From IMG/VR virus record IMGVR_UViG_3300034980_000576, positions 1 through 64,000 of that record: DNA of 64,000 nt; one strand, given 5' to 3'. A program made the position numbers and the translations under genes. Below are positions 40,901-51,800 of this stretch, one piece after another. The notes beneath the pieces were generated by a model. That model saw nothing but the letters and a program-made list of their open reading frames with translations. It had not been told where the DNA came from and did not search any database. Position 1 is the first letter of the stretch. The number at the start of each line of letters is the position of its first letter. The stretch is from a virus.

Positions 40901-43900
40901 TCTTGAGATGCTTAAAATCGATTACGCCAAAGATATGATGGGTAATGGTAATTTTTGGAATAGTGATTCTCAATGGGGATTTATGAATATGATGTTATCA
41001 GACACTCAAGCTTTCGCTCTTACTAGTCACCACGCCAAAACATCAAATGAAAAAGCATATGTAAATTATGCCACAAATCTACCAAATGGCGGCGAAGCCA
41101 CCTCGGGCTTCTTCTCCTTTTTCCAATCGTCTCAAGGGTTTAGTGGGCAGATCGGGCAATATCCCTATTATGTGGGAGAGTGGATGAAGAGACAATTTTT
41201 GAATGCTGGAATGCCGTCGTCCCAGCGGGATAACTTTGTTATCAAGCCTGGATTTTATTCTCTTACGAGCATGGGGAACGATTTGCGCGCTTCCATGCAC
41301 GGCAGCGGCTATGGGTTTAGAAGCTCCAATGGCTCTACCGGTACCAAGAAATATTATGTTGATTTTGAAAAACTGCAGTACAACAACTTTTTTGGCTCCT
41401 TAACACAAGGCATCAACCTATTCATGGTTCCGGACTTTGGTTATAACACCAGTCTTAGAGCCAACATGAACACGGAACAGGTGGAGGTTACTCGTGAAAT
41501 TAGGAAAGGAACCGGCATTAAAGTTAACGGCGGCGACGGATCGCACTCAGGAAAGTCTCTATACTCTCCAGCAGAATTGGGGTGTGACATGGTATTGGAT
41601 TTCCGAGATAACGCCGCCGGCATGCGTCTCGGCGGTAAGGGCTGGATCCCAGCTGACGATAAATGGGACTACATCTCTACCAATGAAGGTGGCAAACCAT
41701 CGGACTGGGCGCCCGGCGGTAAGTGGGGCACCGAATGGTCTTATGGATATGAGATTCAATGTTATTTCAATGACATTCACAAGGACGAAACCGGAAATAC
41801 AAGAAACCGCTTTGATGATAATATCCGGCTTGAGCTTGTTGAAAAAGTTAATTATGGATCCGACCACATGGGCCCATTGGGTAAAGCAATGGAAGACGAG
41901 ATGACGAAAATGGCACCCTTCGATCTTCCGAACTGGATTGAAGGCATACCGATCGTCGGCTGGGCAATTGAGAGCGTGATTAATCTTATATTGATGCCCT
42001 TTACTCAGTTGATTGTGAGAGCCGTTAAGGTGGCAGCACTCCGAGCTAGCGAAGAAGTACACCGCATTAGAGAATTTGAATTCATTTCAGTAGACGATGG
42101 TTTGGATGTCTTCTTCGTCGAACCCGATCCGGAGGATACTCAGCATCCCAAGCTCTCAGATTATCCGGAATTCGCAAGGATTAAAAATCAACTCACACCC
42201 GAATCTCCACCTGTCCTCCTTTTATCCGACATGACAGGATTGAGCAAATCGGAAGCCAAAGCAAGGTATGATTCTACAATGAACTCCATGTTTCAGAAAT
42301 TGGCATATGAGATTGGTGACGCAGAGGACAAGAGCGGCGGTTGGCTTTATGGTGCAGATTATGATTATTTGACGCAAGATGATACTCTCTACGGCGTTAA
42401 AACTGACGCAGGCGAATTTGTTCCTTATTATCTGTCGGGCTACGAAGAAGAAGATATGGTGCTTGGGATAAGCTGGGATCAATATATGAACCCAAAAAAT
42501 CCGAGAGTAATTTATTTGAATCCTGCAATATATGGGGGGAGTTATAGCAAACCTCCCTTACATATTAAACCGCTGCAATATAAAGGTTGGATGGGATTTG
42601 TGCAGGTATTCTTTCCAGAGTCTACTGCTTGTAAACCCCACTCTGTAGATTTGGTGGATTTTGGAGAAATAGAGTCATTTATTCAGGAACATTTCCCGAA
42701 GATGGCAGATGATCCTCGTCTCACTAAAGATCCAGAGTGTGTTAGAGAGGTGCCATTTAAGAGAATTATGACACGCGCCGGGAAGACGGGCATGTACTCC
42801 TTGGTTATGGCAGCCATTAGGGTGTATGCTTCTACTCATCTATTTAAAGCCATGGGAACCTTTTCACAAATTATGCCGAAGTTCCCCGATAATTTTAGTA
42901 GTATTTATTCATCTTATATAGTGGAAAGGATAGAGGAAGATTTCAGAGATGCACCGGACGGCTTTTGGGGATGGGCACAATCATTTAAGGATGATGAATT
43001 CTGGTATGGATTCTTAGAACAGTCTGTTGAATGTTACAATTTCTTGGTAGAGGCCGGCGAGATAGAGATCCCCAAACAGGGCGGGTACCTCCAGAGTGCC
43101 TTTGACACCATCAATGATCTACAAACAGAATACAAATTCCCAATGCGCCCAACCCAGACTCGTAATTATGTTAACTCAGAAGGCGAAGAGAAGAAGCAAC
43201 GAGTGATGGGTTTGTGGGATGCAAAGATAGCCGGCGAGGCTGGATGGTTCCAATCGCTCAAGGGTTATCGTTCAGATGAAAACTTTGAAGCTATTCAATC
43301 TGTTGAAGAGCATGCTAAATTGATTTTACAACAGTTGGTAAATTTTGAACTTACCAAAATGGGCAAAAGGCTCGTGGAAAATATGAGGCAGTACGGATTT
43401 AACCCTCGGATATTTGACTTAGATTATTACGCATTTACGGAGATGAATGCATCTAATAGCGGCGGTGGTGGCGCCCCCGGATCTGTAAACGGTCCGTTAC
43501 ACTTTGCAGGCCCAGAGGCTGTTGATATAATTCAAGCGCTCCCCACACCGGACAATCCAGATCCACGTGGCGAGGGTGTTTCATGGCCCGGCCCGTACTA
43601 TACAAAAGGCGCCGAGTTCCGCGTGGCAATAGACAATGATTCAACTAACGAATTTTCGTATGCTGATGAATATGTTGGATATTACCATGGGCATATCGAT
43701 GAGGAGGGAGATGTTATATATATGGTAGGCGAACAACACACTGGAGACGCCCAAGACGTCCTCACCCCAGTTGATAACTTAGTAGCAGTGGGCACTGAAG
43801 CATATATTGAAGAAAGAGTAAACATCGATGAGATGATGGGAGATTCGAGTCGCAGCGCCTATGAAGCAGCGAGTGACGCAGAAGCAGCGAGAGAAAGACA

Positions 43901-45074
43901 AAGTTCTCCGTATCCAAAAATGAAAACAGAAAAAGTATATATTGGTACTGTTCCGGCACTCGGCGAAACTTCCGGTGGTTCCGAATCGCAACCTTATGCC
44001 ATAGAACAGTATGTATCTGTTAATGGAACTAAAATGACGCCATCAACAGCCAAAGCTACAATAACGGCACAGGACACCAACCTGCGAATATCCGATGTTT
44101 ACCCCGGCACTTTACAATTAGTACATAATGACGCCGGCATTGAAGTTGGTATTAAGGGCAATATAGGAGTTCGCTACGGACTTGCTTTTTATTATATGGA
44201 TGGAATGAAGAAACTAATAACTACCGTGGAAGTTGATTCTCTGGATGTCAAAATCGGACAGTGGAATGTTATGCAACCAAGCAGTAAGTTGTTAATGTGT
44301 TTGCTTAATAAACTAAAAGAAGACGAAAGATATAAGCTAATGACAGATTATATTTTCCCACTTAACAAAGTTACTGCGATTTGGGCAATTTATAATGATT
44401 TCGGCATTATGTCATCTTTGGGAGAAGTTACTTGCGGCTCCGGCGATGACACCATGTGGCTTCCAACGGGTGTAGGCGGCGCCCTGCTCGCCTTGGCGGG
44501 CATAGACGCCGGCGATATTGCAAAACCTAGCGATTGGCTTTCCGGAACCCCATTTACTCAAGTTAAGGTTAAGCCCGGCTCACGCGCATATATTCACCGA
44601 GACGTACTCGAAAAAGAATACGCATGGAGTAGTATGTCAGAAGCAATGAAAGACGCACTAATGCCATTCAGGGTTCCATGGTTCGATGATTCCATCGAAT
44701 ATGAAATAATCTCCTTTGATCAAAGCAAAAGCGGAATAACAGGAAATGAAGGCTGGGCGGCATATACTGATCGCGGAGACGCACCATTAGCCGGCTGGTG
44801 GAGAACGACGTGGGACGAGTGGGATCGAAGACTGTTGAGGAATAGCGCTTACCGGATTAAGAAACTGTTTAAGTCTTATTATTATTCGCGCGATTATCGC
44901 CCGGGCGATGACCTCTTAGGCGATAGTGAGTCACCTTCATTCTTATTTTTGAAGAACCTCAAGGCAGCGATGTTCCCTGTTCCCGGCAAGAGTATGTTGC
45001 CATGGTGGCAGCGTGGAAGACTTCGTAGTAGTCCCTTTAATGCTAAGGGTGAAATGTGCAACGGGAAAGACTAA
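37941..45074 (+). CDS. Giant virion structural protein, 2377 aa
   Basis: AATAGGAAAACAA precedes the ATG. Residues 11-24 (DVDNDGLIDVCDDL) form an EF-hand/TSP3-like calcium loop. Hydrophobic helices lie at about 695-750 (IWYMAKKIVIMIVWQILMIL) and 1330-1370 (IVGWAIESVINLILMPF), unusual for a tail protein. Long helical and Cys/Trp-containing regions lie between them. No known domain covers most of it. Position before gp25/gp6 baseplate genes indicates a baseplate or tail-hub component, or an injected protein. Confidence 0.65.
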   Translation: MADSKFLRFQDVDNDGLIDVCDDLITTPETPCKGPCTPNPAAINPQWKNRDINEPFLNEKKCYYQVTKVTPHSTIQTDVDVNFKEFKEEAVDSLLNFYDKDDGFTSKEKVRNAMIFDRYDLDPHPNTRLKLLYSVPFDVIYELPDAVPEDEPFEDDEPGTVKVTFNAAQLTTQIIRVRTGLGMYGRLLKVYRSIGEGNAYYKANRTIFNLDDYGDMGLWSDSIMKQLMNGLEGFLDAKDYRLPGQFWGAFSSDRLVTKLKFVFDDYELKSMRVWTVACGNKPRYFGKKKLRPLRAQGPWKNKTAVAYFTKLPEMARAFNARVQIPWQDFVEKYTYPKVFFDIKEGNTEKTIGSCVADALADEFKELGQDVLDKVFTIGDAIAYLWRKSICRDSINESLADDFLAGTYPGAGTPDMTKAFGMGKEQAFGNLSKDDNVFVMMCMAVAASSSNLGSVSSMMGNMYKFGFQRIKICGLFDLLGSVIQCLTGGLTLDEALSTMLEAALKNMGIEQFGDLFKGLPTHKQRELGAMVEKQLREGSFFSNESVAIEKPWENQAVIDKERENMSEDNFEGMTPTPNSQVEEPKYERTLVEQNDKPQRDTVPVDKIMQAYISALLEYYSENLFELLDELNKFPGAQIIAAIIGSLDCPHPPLLNPSFPDFIKSIIFPFCTSMSEFSLPRLENPLQYYPDFADITAFIWYMAKKIVIMIVWQILMILMAKICELIGNAICKALEVTGAVIGALPGAMAGTADLGQVIKDTICGPEADDKQVEDTILDLMSQLGLGSAAFANRDRTLQFGLDLSSSLTTAELQNALLGNPSPIFLEIVDHLIEYEYPEFREGIQNRNAVGRFFKNIGNLIPIEARAKLEDAANENIWDLGPDGEEGANIVAANPSMCSTPEQIEQFKALRCELLEGRATPEQCHEMFCDMREGTLEDLADLSDILQGGLGNHIVKNMPPLVSEPGCDDGIFPWESPQMAALGVHALSGDLEMLKIDYAKDMMGNGNFWNSDSQWGFMNMMLSDTQAFALTSHHAKTSNEKAYVNYATNLPNGGEATSGFFSFFQSSQGFSGQIGQYPYYVGEWMKRQFLNAGMPSSQRDNFVIKPGFYSLTSMGNDLRASMHGSGYGFRSSNGSTGTKKYYVDFEKLQYNNFFGSLTQGINLFMVPDFGYNTSLRANMNTEQVEVTREIRKGTGIKVNGGDGSHSGKSLYSPAELGCDMVLDFRDNAAGMRLGGKGWIPADDKWDYISTNEGGKPSDWAPGGKWGTEWSYGYEIQCYFNDIHKDETGNTRNRFDDNIRLELVEKVNYGSDHMGPLGKAMEDEMTKMAPFDLPNWIEGIPIVGWAIESVINLILMPFTQLIVRAVKVAALRASEEVHRIREFEFISVDDGLDVFFVEPDPEDTQHPKLSDYPEFARIKNQLTPESPPVLLLSDMTGLSKSEAKARYDSTMNSMFQKLAYEIGDAEDKSGGWLYGADYDYLTQDDTLYGVKTDAGEFVPYYLSGYEEEDMVLGISWDQYMNPKNPRVIYLNPAIYGGSYSKPPLHIKPLQYKGWMGFVQVFFPESTACKPHSVDLVDFGEIESFIQEHFPKMADDPRLTKDPECVREVPFKRIMTRAGKTGMYSLVMAAIRVYASTHLFKAMGTFSQIMPKFPDNFSSIYSSYIVERIEEDFRDAPDGFWGWAQSFKDDEFWYGFLEQSVECYNFLVEAGEIEIPKQGGYLQSAFDTINDLQTEYKFPMRPTQTRNYVNSEGEEKKQRVMGLWDAKIAGEAGWFQSLKGYRSDENFEAIQSVEEHAKLILQQLVNFELTKMGKRLVENMRQYGFNPRIFDLDYYAFTEMNASNSGGGGAPGSVNGPLHFAGPEAVDIIQALPTPDNPDPRGEGVSWPGPYYTKGAEFRVAIDNDSTNEFSYADEYVGYYHGHIDEEGDVIYMVGEQHTGDAQDVLTPVDNLVAVGTEAYIEERVNIDEMMGDSSRSAYEAASDAEAARERQSSPYPKMKTEKVYIGTVPALGETSGGSESQPYAIEQYVSVNGTKMTPSTAKATITAQDTNLRISDVYPGTLQLVHNDAGIEVGIKGNIGVRYGLAFYYMDGMKKLITTVEVDSLDVKIGQWNVMQPSSKLLMCLLNKLKEDERYKLMTDYIFPLNKVTAIWAIYNDFGIMSSLGEVTCGSGDDTMWLPTGVGGALLALAGIDAGDIAKPSDWLSGTPFTQVKVKPGSRAYIHRDVLEKEYAWSSMSEAMKDALMPFRVPWFDDSIEYEIISFDQSKSGITGNEGWAAYTDRGDAPLAGWWRTTWDEWDRRLLRNSAYRIKKLFKSYYYSRDYRPGDDLLGDSESPSFLFLKNLKAAMFPVPGKSMLPWWQRGRLRSSPFNAKGEMCNGKD

Positions 45075-45127
45075 TATTCTTTATAGCGTAAAAAAACAAT
45101 GATTCTATTTATTAATAGGGGAAAAAG

Positions 45128-45496
45128 ATGTCTTCTTTAGCTGTGAAATTACCAATTACTCGCAATACAGCCGACGGCTTTACGATGATTAAGAATTTTA
45201 AGACTCTGATTAATCAGAATCTGAAGATGCTCGTCCTCACGGCACCCGGCGAAAGAATAATGGAACCTGCCTTCGGCGTAGGTGCCAGACAATATTTATT
45301 TCAAAATTTTGGCAATGATGTATATCAAGAAATAGCGGCAAATATCCGGAAACAAGTGAGAGAGTTTATGCCAGCCGTAGGTATACAACAGATAAATTTC
45401 GATGATAGTAACCCAAACGTGCACGTCCTCGGAATAAGAATTGTTTACTCGATACCGGATATTGGAGTAACAGATTTATTAGAATTTACTATTTAA
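45128..45496 (+). CDS. gp25-like baseplate wedge protein
   Basis: 122 residues, the usual gp25/W family size. The core IKNFKTLINQNLKMLVLTAPGERIMEPAFGVGARQYLF carries the GER and FG landmarks of T4 gp25 (PF04965). A structural baseplate wedge part. Preceded by GGGGAAAAAG. A marker gene for contractile tails; gp6 follows 12 bases later. Confidence 0.9.
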   Translation: MSSLAVKLPITRNTADGFTMIKNFKTLINQNLKMLVLTAPGERIMEPAFGVGARQYLFQNFGNDVYQEIAANIRKQVREFMPAVGIQQINFDDSNPNVHVLGIRIVYSIPDIGVTDLLEFTI

Positions 45497-45508
45497 AAGA
45501 GACTTTTT

Positions 45509-47305
45509 ATGGCAGACGAACAGAAAAAAATATTACCAATTGACTATACTAGTCGAGATTTCGAATCAATTAGAAGTGACTTATTGGAGATTGCCGAAAG
45601 GTTATACCCAGACTCTTTCCAAGATTTTAGTGAAGCTTCCTTTGGTTCTCTGATGGTTGATGCCGTTTCTTACATCGGCGATCAGCTATCCTTTTATTTG
45701 GACTACAACGTTAATGAGTCGTTTCTGGATACAGCATATCAATTTAACAATATACTCCGGCATGGCAGAGTGTTGGGTTATAAATATACCGGACGCCCCA
45801 GCACATATGGTAAGGCAGCGCTTTATGTTCTAATTCCCGCCTCGCAAACTGGCTTGGGCCCGGATTCTAAATATTTGCCGATTCTCCGTCGCGGCGCTCA
45901 ATTCACAAGCGAGACAGGGCTTAATTTTTCATTGGTAGAAAATGTAGATTTTTCAAATCCAAAATTTCCCGTGGTTGTCGCCAGGGTAGACGACACTACG
46001 GGCGCCCCCACCTTCTATGCAGTAAAAGCATATGGCACTGTTGTGTCCGGTATAATGACAACAGAAAGAGTGCCTGCTGGGAGCTATGAAAAATTTAAAA
46101 CGATTACCTTAACTACACCGAATGTTTCGGAAATTATATCGGTTTTTGACACCGAAGGCAATGAATATTTTGAGGTAGATTATCTTGCGCAAGATATGGT
46201 ATTTAAAGAAGTAGCAAACAAGAGCTTTAAGCAGGACAATGTTCCTTCAATTCTAAAGCCATTCCTTGTCTCTAGAAAGTTTATGGTGATAAAAAACTCA
46301 TCCAGCACGATGCTTCAATTTGGCAGTGGAAAACACGGTGCTAGCGATGTTGTGGCGAATCCACAAACCGTAGCTATGGATAGTTGGGGAAAAACATACA
46401 CGACAGCGCTTACGTTTGATCCCACGAGATTATCCAACAACCAAAGCTTGGGTATAGTACCTCAAAATACTACCCTAATAGTTACGCTGAGATCAACGAA
46501 CCCCACGAACTCCAACATCGCCACGGGCGAACTGACAGGAGTGGCATCCTCAACGTTAGAGTTTGAAGATAGAACTCAATTATCTGCTGATGTGATTAAC
46601 TCAATCCAAACCAGTCTAGAAGTTTCAAATGAAGAGCCAATCACCGGCGACGTTACAAATCCAAATTCAGCAGAAGTAAAGCAAAGAATTTTTGACACGT
46701 TTCCAACTCAGAATCGCGCCGTTACGCAGGCTGACTATGAAAATATTACATACAGAATGCCGGCAAAATTTGGTTCGGTTAAACGAGTGTCCGCTCAGAG
46801 AGATCCAGATTCACAAAAAAGAAATTTAAATTTATATGTCTTATCAGAAGATAGTTTTGGAAAATTAATAAAAACCAACTCAACTATTAAGAATAATTTA
46901 AAAAAATGGCTGAATGAATATAGAATGATTAATGACACGATTGACATTTTAGATCCGTATATTATTAATCTGGGAATTAACTTTTCCATAAAAACTATTA
47001 ACGGCGCCGACAAGTTCGCAACCTTAAATCGATGTGTGACAAAATTAGCTAATTTTTATGAAAGTGGCTTTTTCATCGGAGAATCCATGACAATTAGTGA
47101 TATATACCAACAACTCAAGAATGTTGCGGGAGTGTTAGATGTGGTAAATGTTACAATTATAGGCAGAACCGGCGCCAACTATTCAGGATCAAACATAGAA
47201 ATAAATAAAAGCCTCTCGCCGGATGGAGATCAACTCTTGTGCCCAAAAAATGCAATTTTTGAGATTAAGTACCCAACCGCAGACATAAAAGGTAAGGTTA
47301 AATAA
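45509..47305 (+). CDS. gp6-like baseplate wedge (baseplate J) protein
   Basis: 598 residues, as in T4 gp6 (660). N-terminus DYTSRDFESIRSDLL and the SEASFGSLMVDAVSYIGDQLSFYLDYNVNESFL block match the gp6/baseplate J family. The middle has beta-rich segments; the C-terminal domain is typical. It forms the wedge with gp25 in the baseplate. AAAAGAGACTTTTT precedes the ATG. Confidence 0.9.
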   Translation: MADEQKKILPIDYTSRDFESIRSDLLEIAERLYPDSFQDFSEASFGSLMVDAVSYIGDQLSFYLDYNVNESFLDTAYQFNNILRHGRVLGYKYTGRPSTYGKAALYVLIPASQTGLGPDSKYLPILRRGAQFTSETGLNFSLVENVDFSNPKFPVVVARVDDTTGAPTFYAVKAYGTVVSGIMTTERVPAGSYEKFKTITLTTPNVSEIISVFDTEGNEYFEVDYLAQDMVFKEVANKSFKQDNVPSILKPFLVSRKFMVIKNSSSTMLQFGSGKHGASDVVANPQTVAMDSWGKTYTTALTFDPTRLSNNQSLGIVPQNTTLIVTLRSTNPTNSNIATGELTGVASSTLEFEDRTQLSADVINSIQTSLEVSNEEPITGDVTNPNSAEVKQRIFDTFPTQNRAVTQADYENITYRMPAKFGSVKRVSAQRDPDSQKRNLNLYVLSEDSFGKLIKTNSTIKNNLKKWLNEYRMINDTIDILDPYIINLGINFSIKTINGADKFATLNRCVTKLANFYESGFFIGESMTISDIYQQLKNVAGVLDVVNVTIIGRTGANYSGSNIEINKSLSPDGDQLLCPKNAIFEIKYPTADIKGKVK

Positions 47306-48849
47306 TGTCTATCAAAAGATATAGAGCAGACATGGACAATACGATTGTTAATGCTTATCAATCGAACTTATCTACACGCGGCACTGGCTCAAATTCAGGA
47401 CAAGCAGATGTGGTAGAAGTGTACTCTGTTTTCGGAAGACAGCAAGCTAGCAGTTCTGCTGCAACCGGCTCACAAGAACTATCCAGAATTCTAATGAGGT
47501 TTCCGATTAGTGACATTTCGGCAGATCGAACAGCGAACAGCATCCCAGCTAACGGCAAAGTCAGCTTCTATCTTCGACTGTTTGATGCAAAGACATCAAA
47601 GACGGTTCCTAAAAACTATAAGCTTGTAGTTCAAGCAGTTTCCAGATCTTGGGAAGAAGGCGACGGCTTAGATTTAGAAAACTATACTGATTTAACTAAA
47701 AATGGTTCTGGTTCAAATTGGATCCGAGCTAGCAAAGCCTCGGCATGGTCGAGTGTTGGTGGAGATTATCACGCGTCTCCAACATATGTTCAGTATTTCA
47801 CGGGCGGCTTGGGAAACTTAGATGTTGATATCACGGCTCTTGTCGAGCAATGGATTGCCGGCTCGAAGAGTAATTATGGTGTTGGTGTACGCTTAACAGC
47901 CAGCAATGAAGCTTATTTTTCAAGTTCTGCCGGCGTAGATTCTGGAAGCGTTATTCAAAACCCCAATGGAGCCAAGACGTCTTACTACACAAAGCGCTTT
48001 TTCGCCAGAGGTTCGCAATACTTCTTTAAACGCCCGGTGATTGAAGCAAGGTGGGATTCCACCACGCAGGACGATCGTGCAGCATTTTACTTTAGCAGTT
48101 CGCTAGCAACGAAGTCAGAAAACTTAAACACACTTTATTTGTACAACTATGCCAGAGGAAAGCTCAGAAACATCCCGGCGGTAGGTACGGGGCATATCTA
48201 CGTTAGTCTCTATTCGGGCTCTTCTGACAACACCGCACCAAGCGGTTCCAAGCTCGTTTTATATGATGCCGAAACCGCAATGACTGGAGGCCATCATGAT
48301 ACGGGAATTTACACGTGCTCTATCGCTCTTACGAAATCAACTTCTGTTACTTTAGAAACCCTTTACGATGTGTGGCACGATAATTCGGGAACAGAGTTCT
48401 TCACCGGCTCAATTAAGCCTTATACTCTCCGCGGCTCAACACACGCGAGAGAACCAACATACTACCTCTCGATAACAAATTTACAGAATTCATATATGAG
48501 AGATCAGAACGCTCGCTTTAATTTATATGTTCGAGAGAAGAATTGGAGCCCCACCATCTACACCAAAGCGATCGCCAGCGCCCCAACGGAAACCATCTAC
48601 AGTGCATCTTATAGAGTTATTAGGACAATAGATGGACTTGAGGCGGTTCCTTTCTACACGGGCTCAAGTAATAAACATGCTACAGGATTATCATATGATG
48701 TCTCGGGTAATTATTTTGATTTAGATATGAGCTTGTTAGAGCCGGGATATGAATATGCATTTAAATTTGCATTTTATGACGATGAGCTTGGTTCGTGGCA
48801 AGAGCAAAATGAACAATTTAAATTCCGAGTAGACGATTATGAGCATTAA
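47305..48849 (+). CDS. Tail-associated beta-rich protein (DNRLRE-like), 514 aa
   Basis: TAATG overlap start. The first half resembles DNRLRE-type domains (RILMRFPISDI, VSFYLRLFDAKTS, SRSWEEGDGLDLEN, LDVDITALVEQWI), which make beta-sandwich fibre or adhesin modules. The second half contains further beta modules (HIYVSLYSGSS, YSASYRVIRTIDGLEAVPF). Function: likely fibre or baseplate-attached adhesin. Overlaps the next gene by 11 bases. Confidence 0.65.
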   Translation: MSIKRYRADMDNTIVNAYQSNLSTRGTGSNSGQADVVEVYSVFGRQQASSSAATGSQELSRILMRFPISDISADRTANSIPANGKVSFYLRLFDAKTSKTVPKNYKLVVQAVSRSWEEGDGLDLENYTDLTKNGSGSNWIRASKASAWSSVGGDYHASPTYVQYFTGGLGNLDVDITALVEQWIAGSKSNYGVGVRLTASNEAYFSSSAGVDSGSVIQNPNGAKTSYYTKRFFARGSQYFFKRPVIEARWDSTTQDDRAAFYFSSSLATKSENLNTLYLYNYARGKLRNIPAVGTGHIYVSLYSGSSDNTAPSGSKLVLYDAETAMTGGHHDTGIYTCSIALTKSTSVTLETLYDVWHDNSGTEFFTGSIKPYTLRGSTHAREPTYYLSITNLQNSYMRDQNARFNLYVREKNWSPTIYTKAIASAPTETIYSASYRVIRTIDGLEAVPFYTGSSNKHATGLSYDVSGNYFDLDMSLLEPGYEYAFKFAFYDDELGSWQEQNEQFKFRVDDYEH

Positions 48850-51800
48850 AAAACTATTTGAAGACGCAAATAAGACAGACACTTTCGTAGCAGACACCAG
48901 CCAGAAAGATGCATTCGAGCCTGTAGAATCGCAAAGGAATGTTGAACAGAAGTTACGCTCTCAAGCGCGCTATGTACCACAAGTAGACTACTCTGATCCT
49001 ACAAATTTTGTTAAGTATGGATCTGCGCGCTTATACTATGAGTCTGCATTCAATAGAATTCTAGATTATTATCCTTATGACGGCTCTCAGGCTGAAATAA
49101 CAAAATTTCACAATAACAATCTAGACATCGAAGAATATATCTTAGACAAGAGATATCCCAAATCTACTGGATACATTACTCTCGCAAAAGATGGTTATTC
49201 AGTTAGCTCCATAGTTGATGGCTATGGCGTTCCAACTACTAATGAGTATATTGACTTAAAGGGCGGTCCAGGAACGGGCTCAGCGCCCTCCCTGCTACTG
49301 CAAAAGTTATTACCAAATCCCTACAACGACAGCTATAAATCATCTAATCTTTATAGTTCAAACATCTACACTGATGCCGGCCTTCCTTCAGATTATGGAA
49401 AAGGCTCTCGACAGTCAAACCTACGCGCCAACTTTGATGATGGTGTTACTGTAGAATTTTGGATGAAGACGGGTTCGATGGTTCCCGGCGCTATTACGGA
49501 TCGTCAAGTAATTTTTGATTCGTGGAACAATAATGCCGTTTCATCAGCAGATTATGGAAGGCTCATGATAGAGCTTACAGGCACCGTAAACGACTTTGGT
49601 GGAGACAAAAATCCCTTTGTTATAACTGTCCAATCCGGGGCAAACCCCCCACGATCGGTGGGATCAATGAAACTTCTTGGTGCTGACTCCCTACACGAGA
49701 CGATGGGAGACTGGAATCACTACGCCATTCGTTTATATAATACAGGCTCCTCGGGGAAAATACTCAAAACAGAACTGTATGTTAATGGTTTCCGATCGGA
49801 TTCTTCATCTTGGGCGCCCTATTCTTTAAAAACTAAGTTGGAAGTACAGCGAACCCTTGGATCAGCCCACTCATACCACATTGCCGACGGACAATATCGA
49901 TATACATCCTCCGGAAGCCTTCAAGGCTGGTGGCGTTTTGATAAATCCACGATTACAACCACTTCTCCAGAGCCAGATGCCAGTGGAAACAACCATACTG
50001 GTTCGATATCTGCCACAGCACATGCGCCAGCCACCTCCACCTCCACCCCTAGTGCATATGTCCAAACTACAGGCTCCAACGTTTGGGGCGGAGATGCTAC
50101 CGATGCAGTCAGAATAGGCACCGCCGCCACATGGGATGCCATAATTGGAAACAACACTGGATCTGCAACTCCCAGGATGCCCCGCACAACCGAGATGATG
50201 ACGTTCGCAGCATGGGTTTATAAAACCGGCGATGGTGGTGGAAGCCCGGGCAAAGGCAGAATATTTGATTTTGGCAATCAGGATATAGCACTGTATTCGA
50301 ATACCTCCGAAGCGTTGCTCTTTAATACAAAGTGGAATGGAAACAATATAGTCCAATGGACTTCAGCAACTGGTGTATTTTCTTTGAATACGTGGACTCA
50401 TATAGCTATAACATATGACGCGAGAAGCGCAGAGAACAGACCGAAGCTATATATAAACGGCACCCTGACGGCGATGCCTTTAAGTACCGGAACTCAAACC
50501 GGCGCCTACTATGGTATCGCCGGCCAAGAGTGCGTTATAGGAAACAACGCCGCCGGCAATCGCAACTGGGCAGGAAATCTTGCAGATTTTGCAATCTGGA
50601 ATTCTATATTAGACGCAGAGGAGATCCAGACTCTTTATTATGCCGGACAATACACGCAAGCGTTTGACGGCATAACAGAACTAAATTCTAAAAACATGAT
50701 TGCTAGAATTGGCGCCCTTGTCACCTCTCCCGTTAGTTCTTCGGCGCCAGCAGGCGCCGGAAGATTAAGCGGCTCGTTGGATGAATTTAGATATTGGAAG
50801 GCAGCACGCACACCTAAACAAATTGGAGAGTACTGGTTTGATCAGGTAAGGGGCGGCGCAAATTCTGACATAGCGAACGCAGATTTAGGAGTTTACTATA
50901 AATTTAATGAAGGAATCACAACCAACACAGCAATCGACAGCATTGTGTTAGACTATGCCGGCAGAGCAGTTAACGGCGTATGGACAGGGTACAGTACAAC
51001 CTCACGAAACACAGGCTCTGCGATCGTATCTGCTTCTGCCGCAGCCTTCGAGTTCGAAGATCCCATTATAAGAAGCACTCACCCATCGGTGGTAAGTCTT
51101 AAGAGCGAGTTAATAACATCGGGAACGTCATACGATTATAACAATAATGCATCGCTAATGTCCTTGATGCCCGGATGGATTCAGGACGAAGCAGCAGACT
51201 CCGACAATTCAGATCTATATTATATCAACCACATTGCTGGCACCTATTTTGACAAAATACATCTACAGATTTCTCAACTGCCCGCTCTTCGACATATAAA
51301 TTATGTAAGCTCTTCTCACAAGCCCTTACCTTTTTCTAAACACCTGCCGCAATCCTTGGGACTATATGCTCCAGAAATGTTTATCGAATCAGATGTGCTA
51401 GAAACATTTGCTGATCGAGACTCTACTACCTTATTTGAGAATAAACTCGATGAGACAAAGAATTTAATTTATCAAAATCTTTATAATAACCTTGCTCATA
51501 TCTTTAAGAGCAAGGGCACAGAACGAGCAATGCGAAGCGTTTTAAGATGCTTCAATGTTGACAACGGGTTGTATAACGTTAGTATTAATTCCAACAACGA
51601 AGAATATGTGCTAAGAAATAACTTAAAGCACTCGCTGCTCAGAAAGAATTTTCTTAACTTTGCTAACCTGGAGAATACCACAGGTGTAGTATATCAACGT
51701 AAAACCGGCTCGAGCACCGCCGAGCAAGGATCAATTAGAGGACACAGTATTTATGTCCACCCAGATTGGATGCAGGCTAAGTACGGATTTACTTGTGAGT

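Noticed and set aside
41494-42062. 136- and 167-aa ORFs within the 2377-residue gene
   Set aside because: Out-of-frame shadows of one long coding frame; no supporting signals.
49857-50356. Overlapping plus- and minus-strand ORFs in the giant tail gene
   Set aside because: They lie opposite or out of frame within a LamG domain with low-complexity Pro/Thr/Gly sequence; no start signals.
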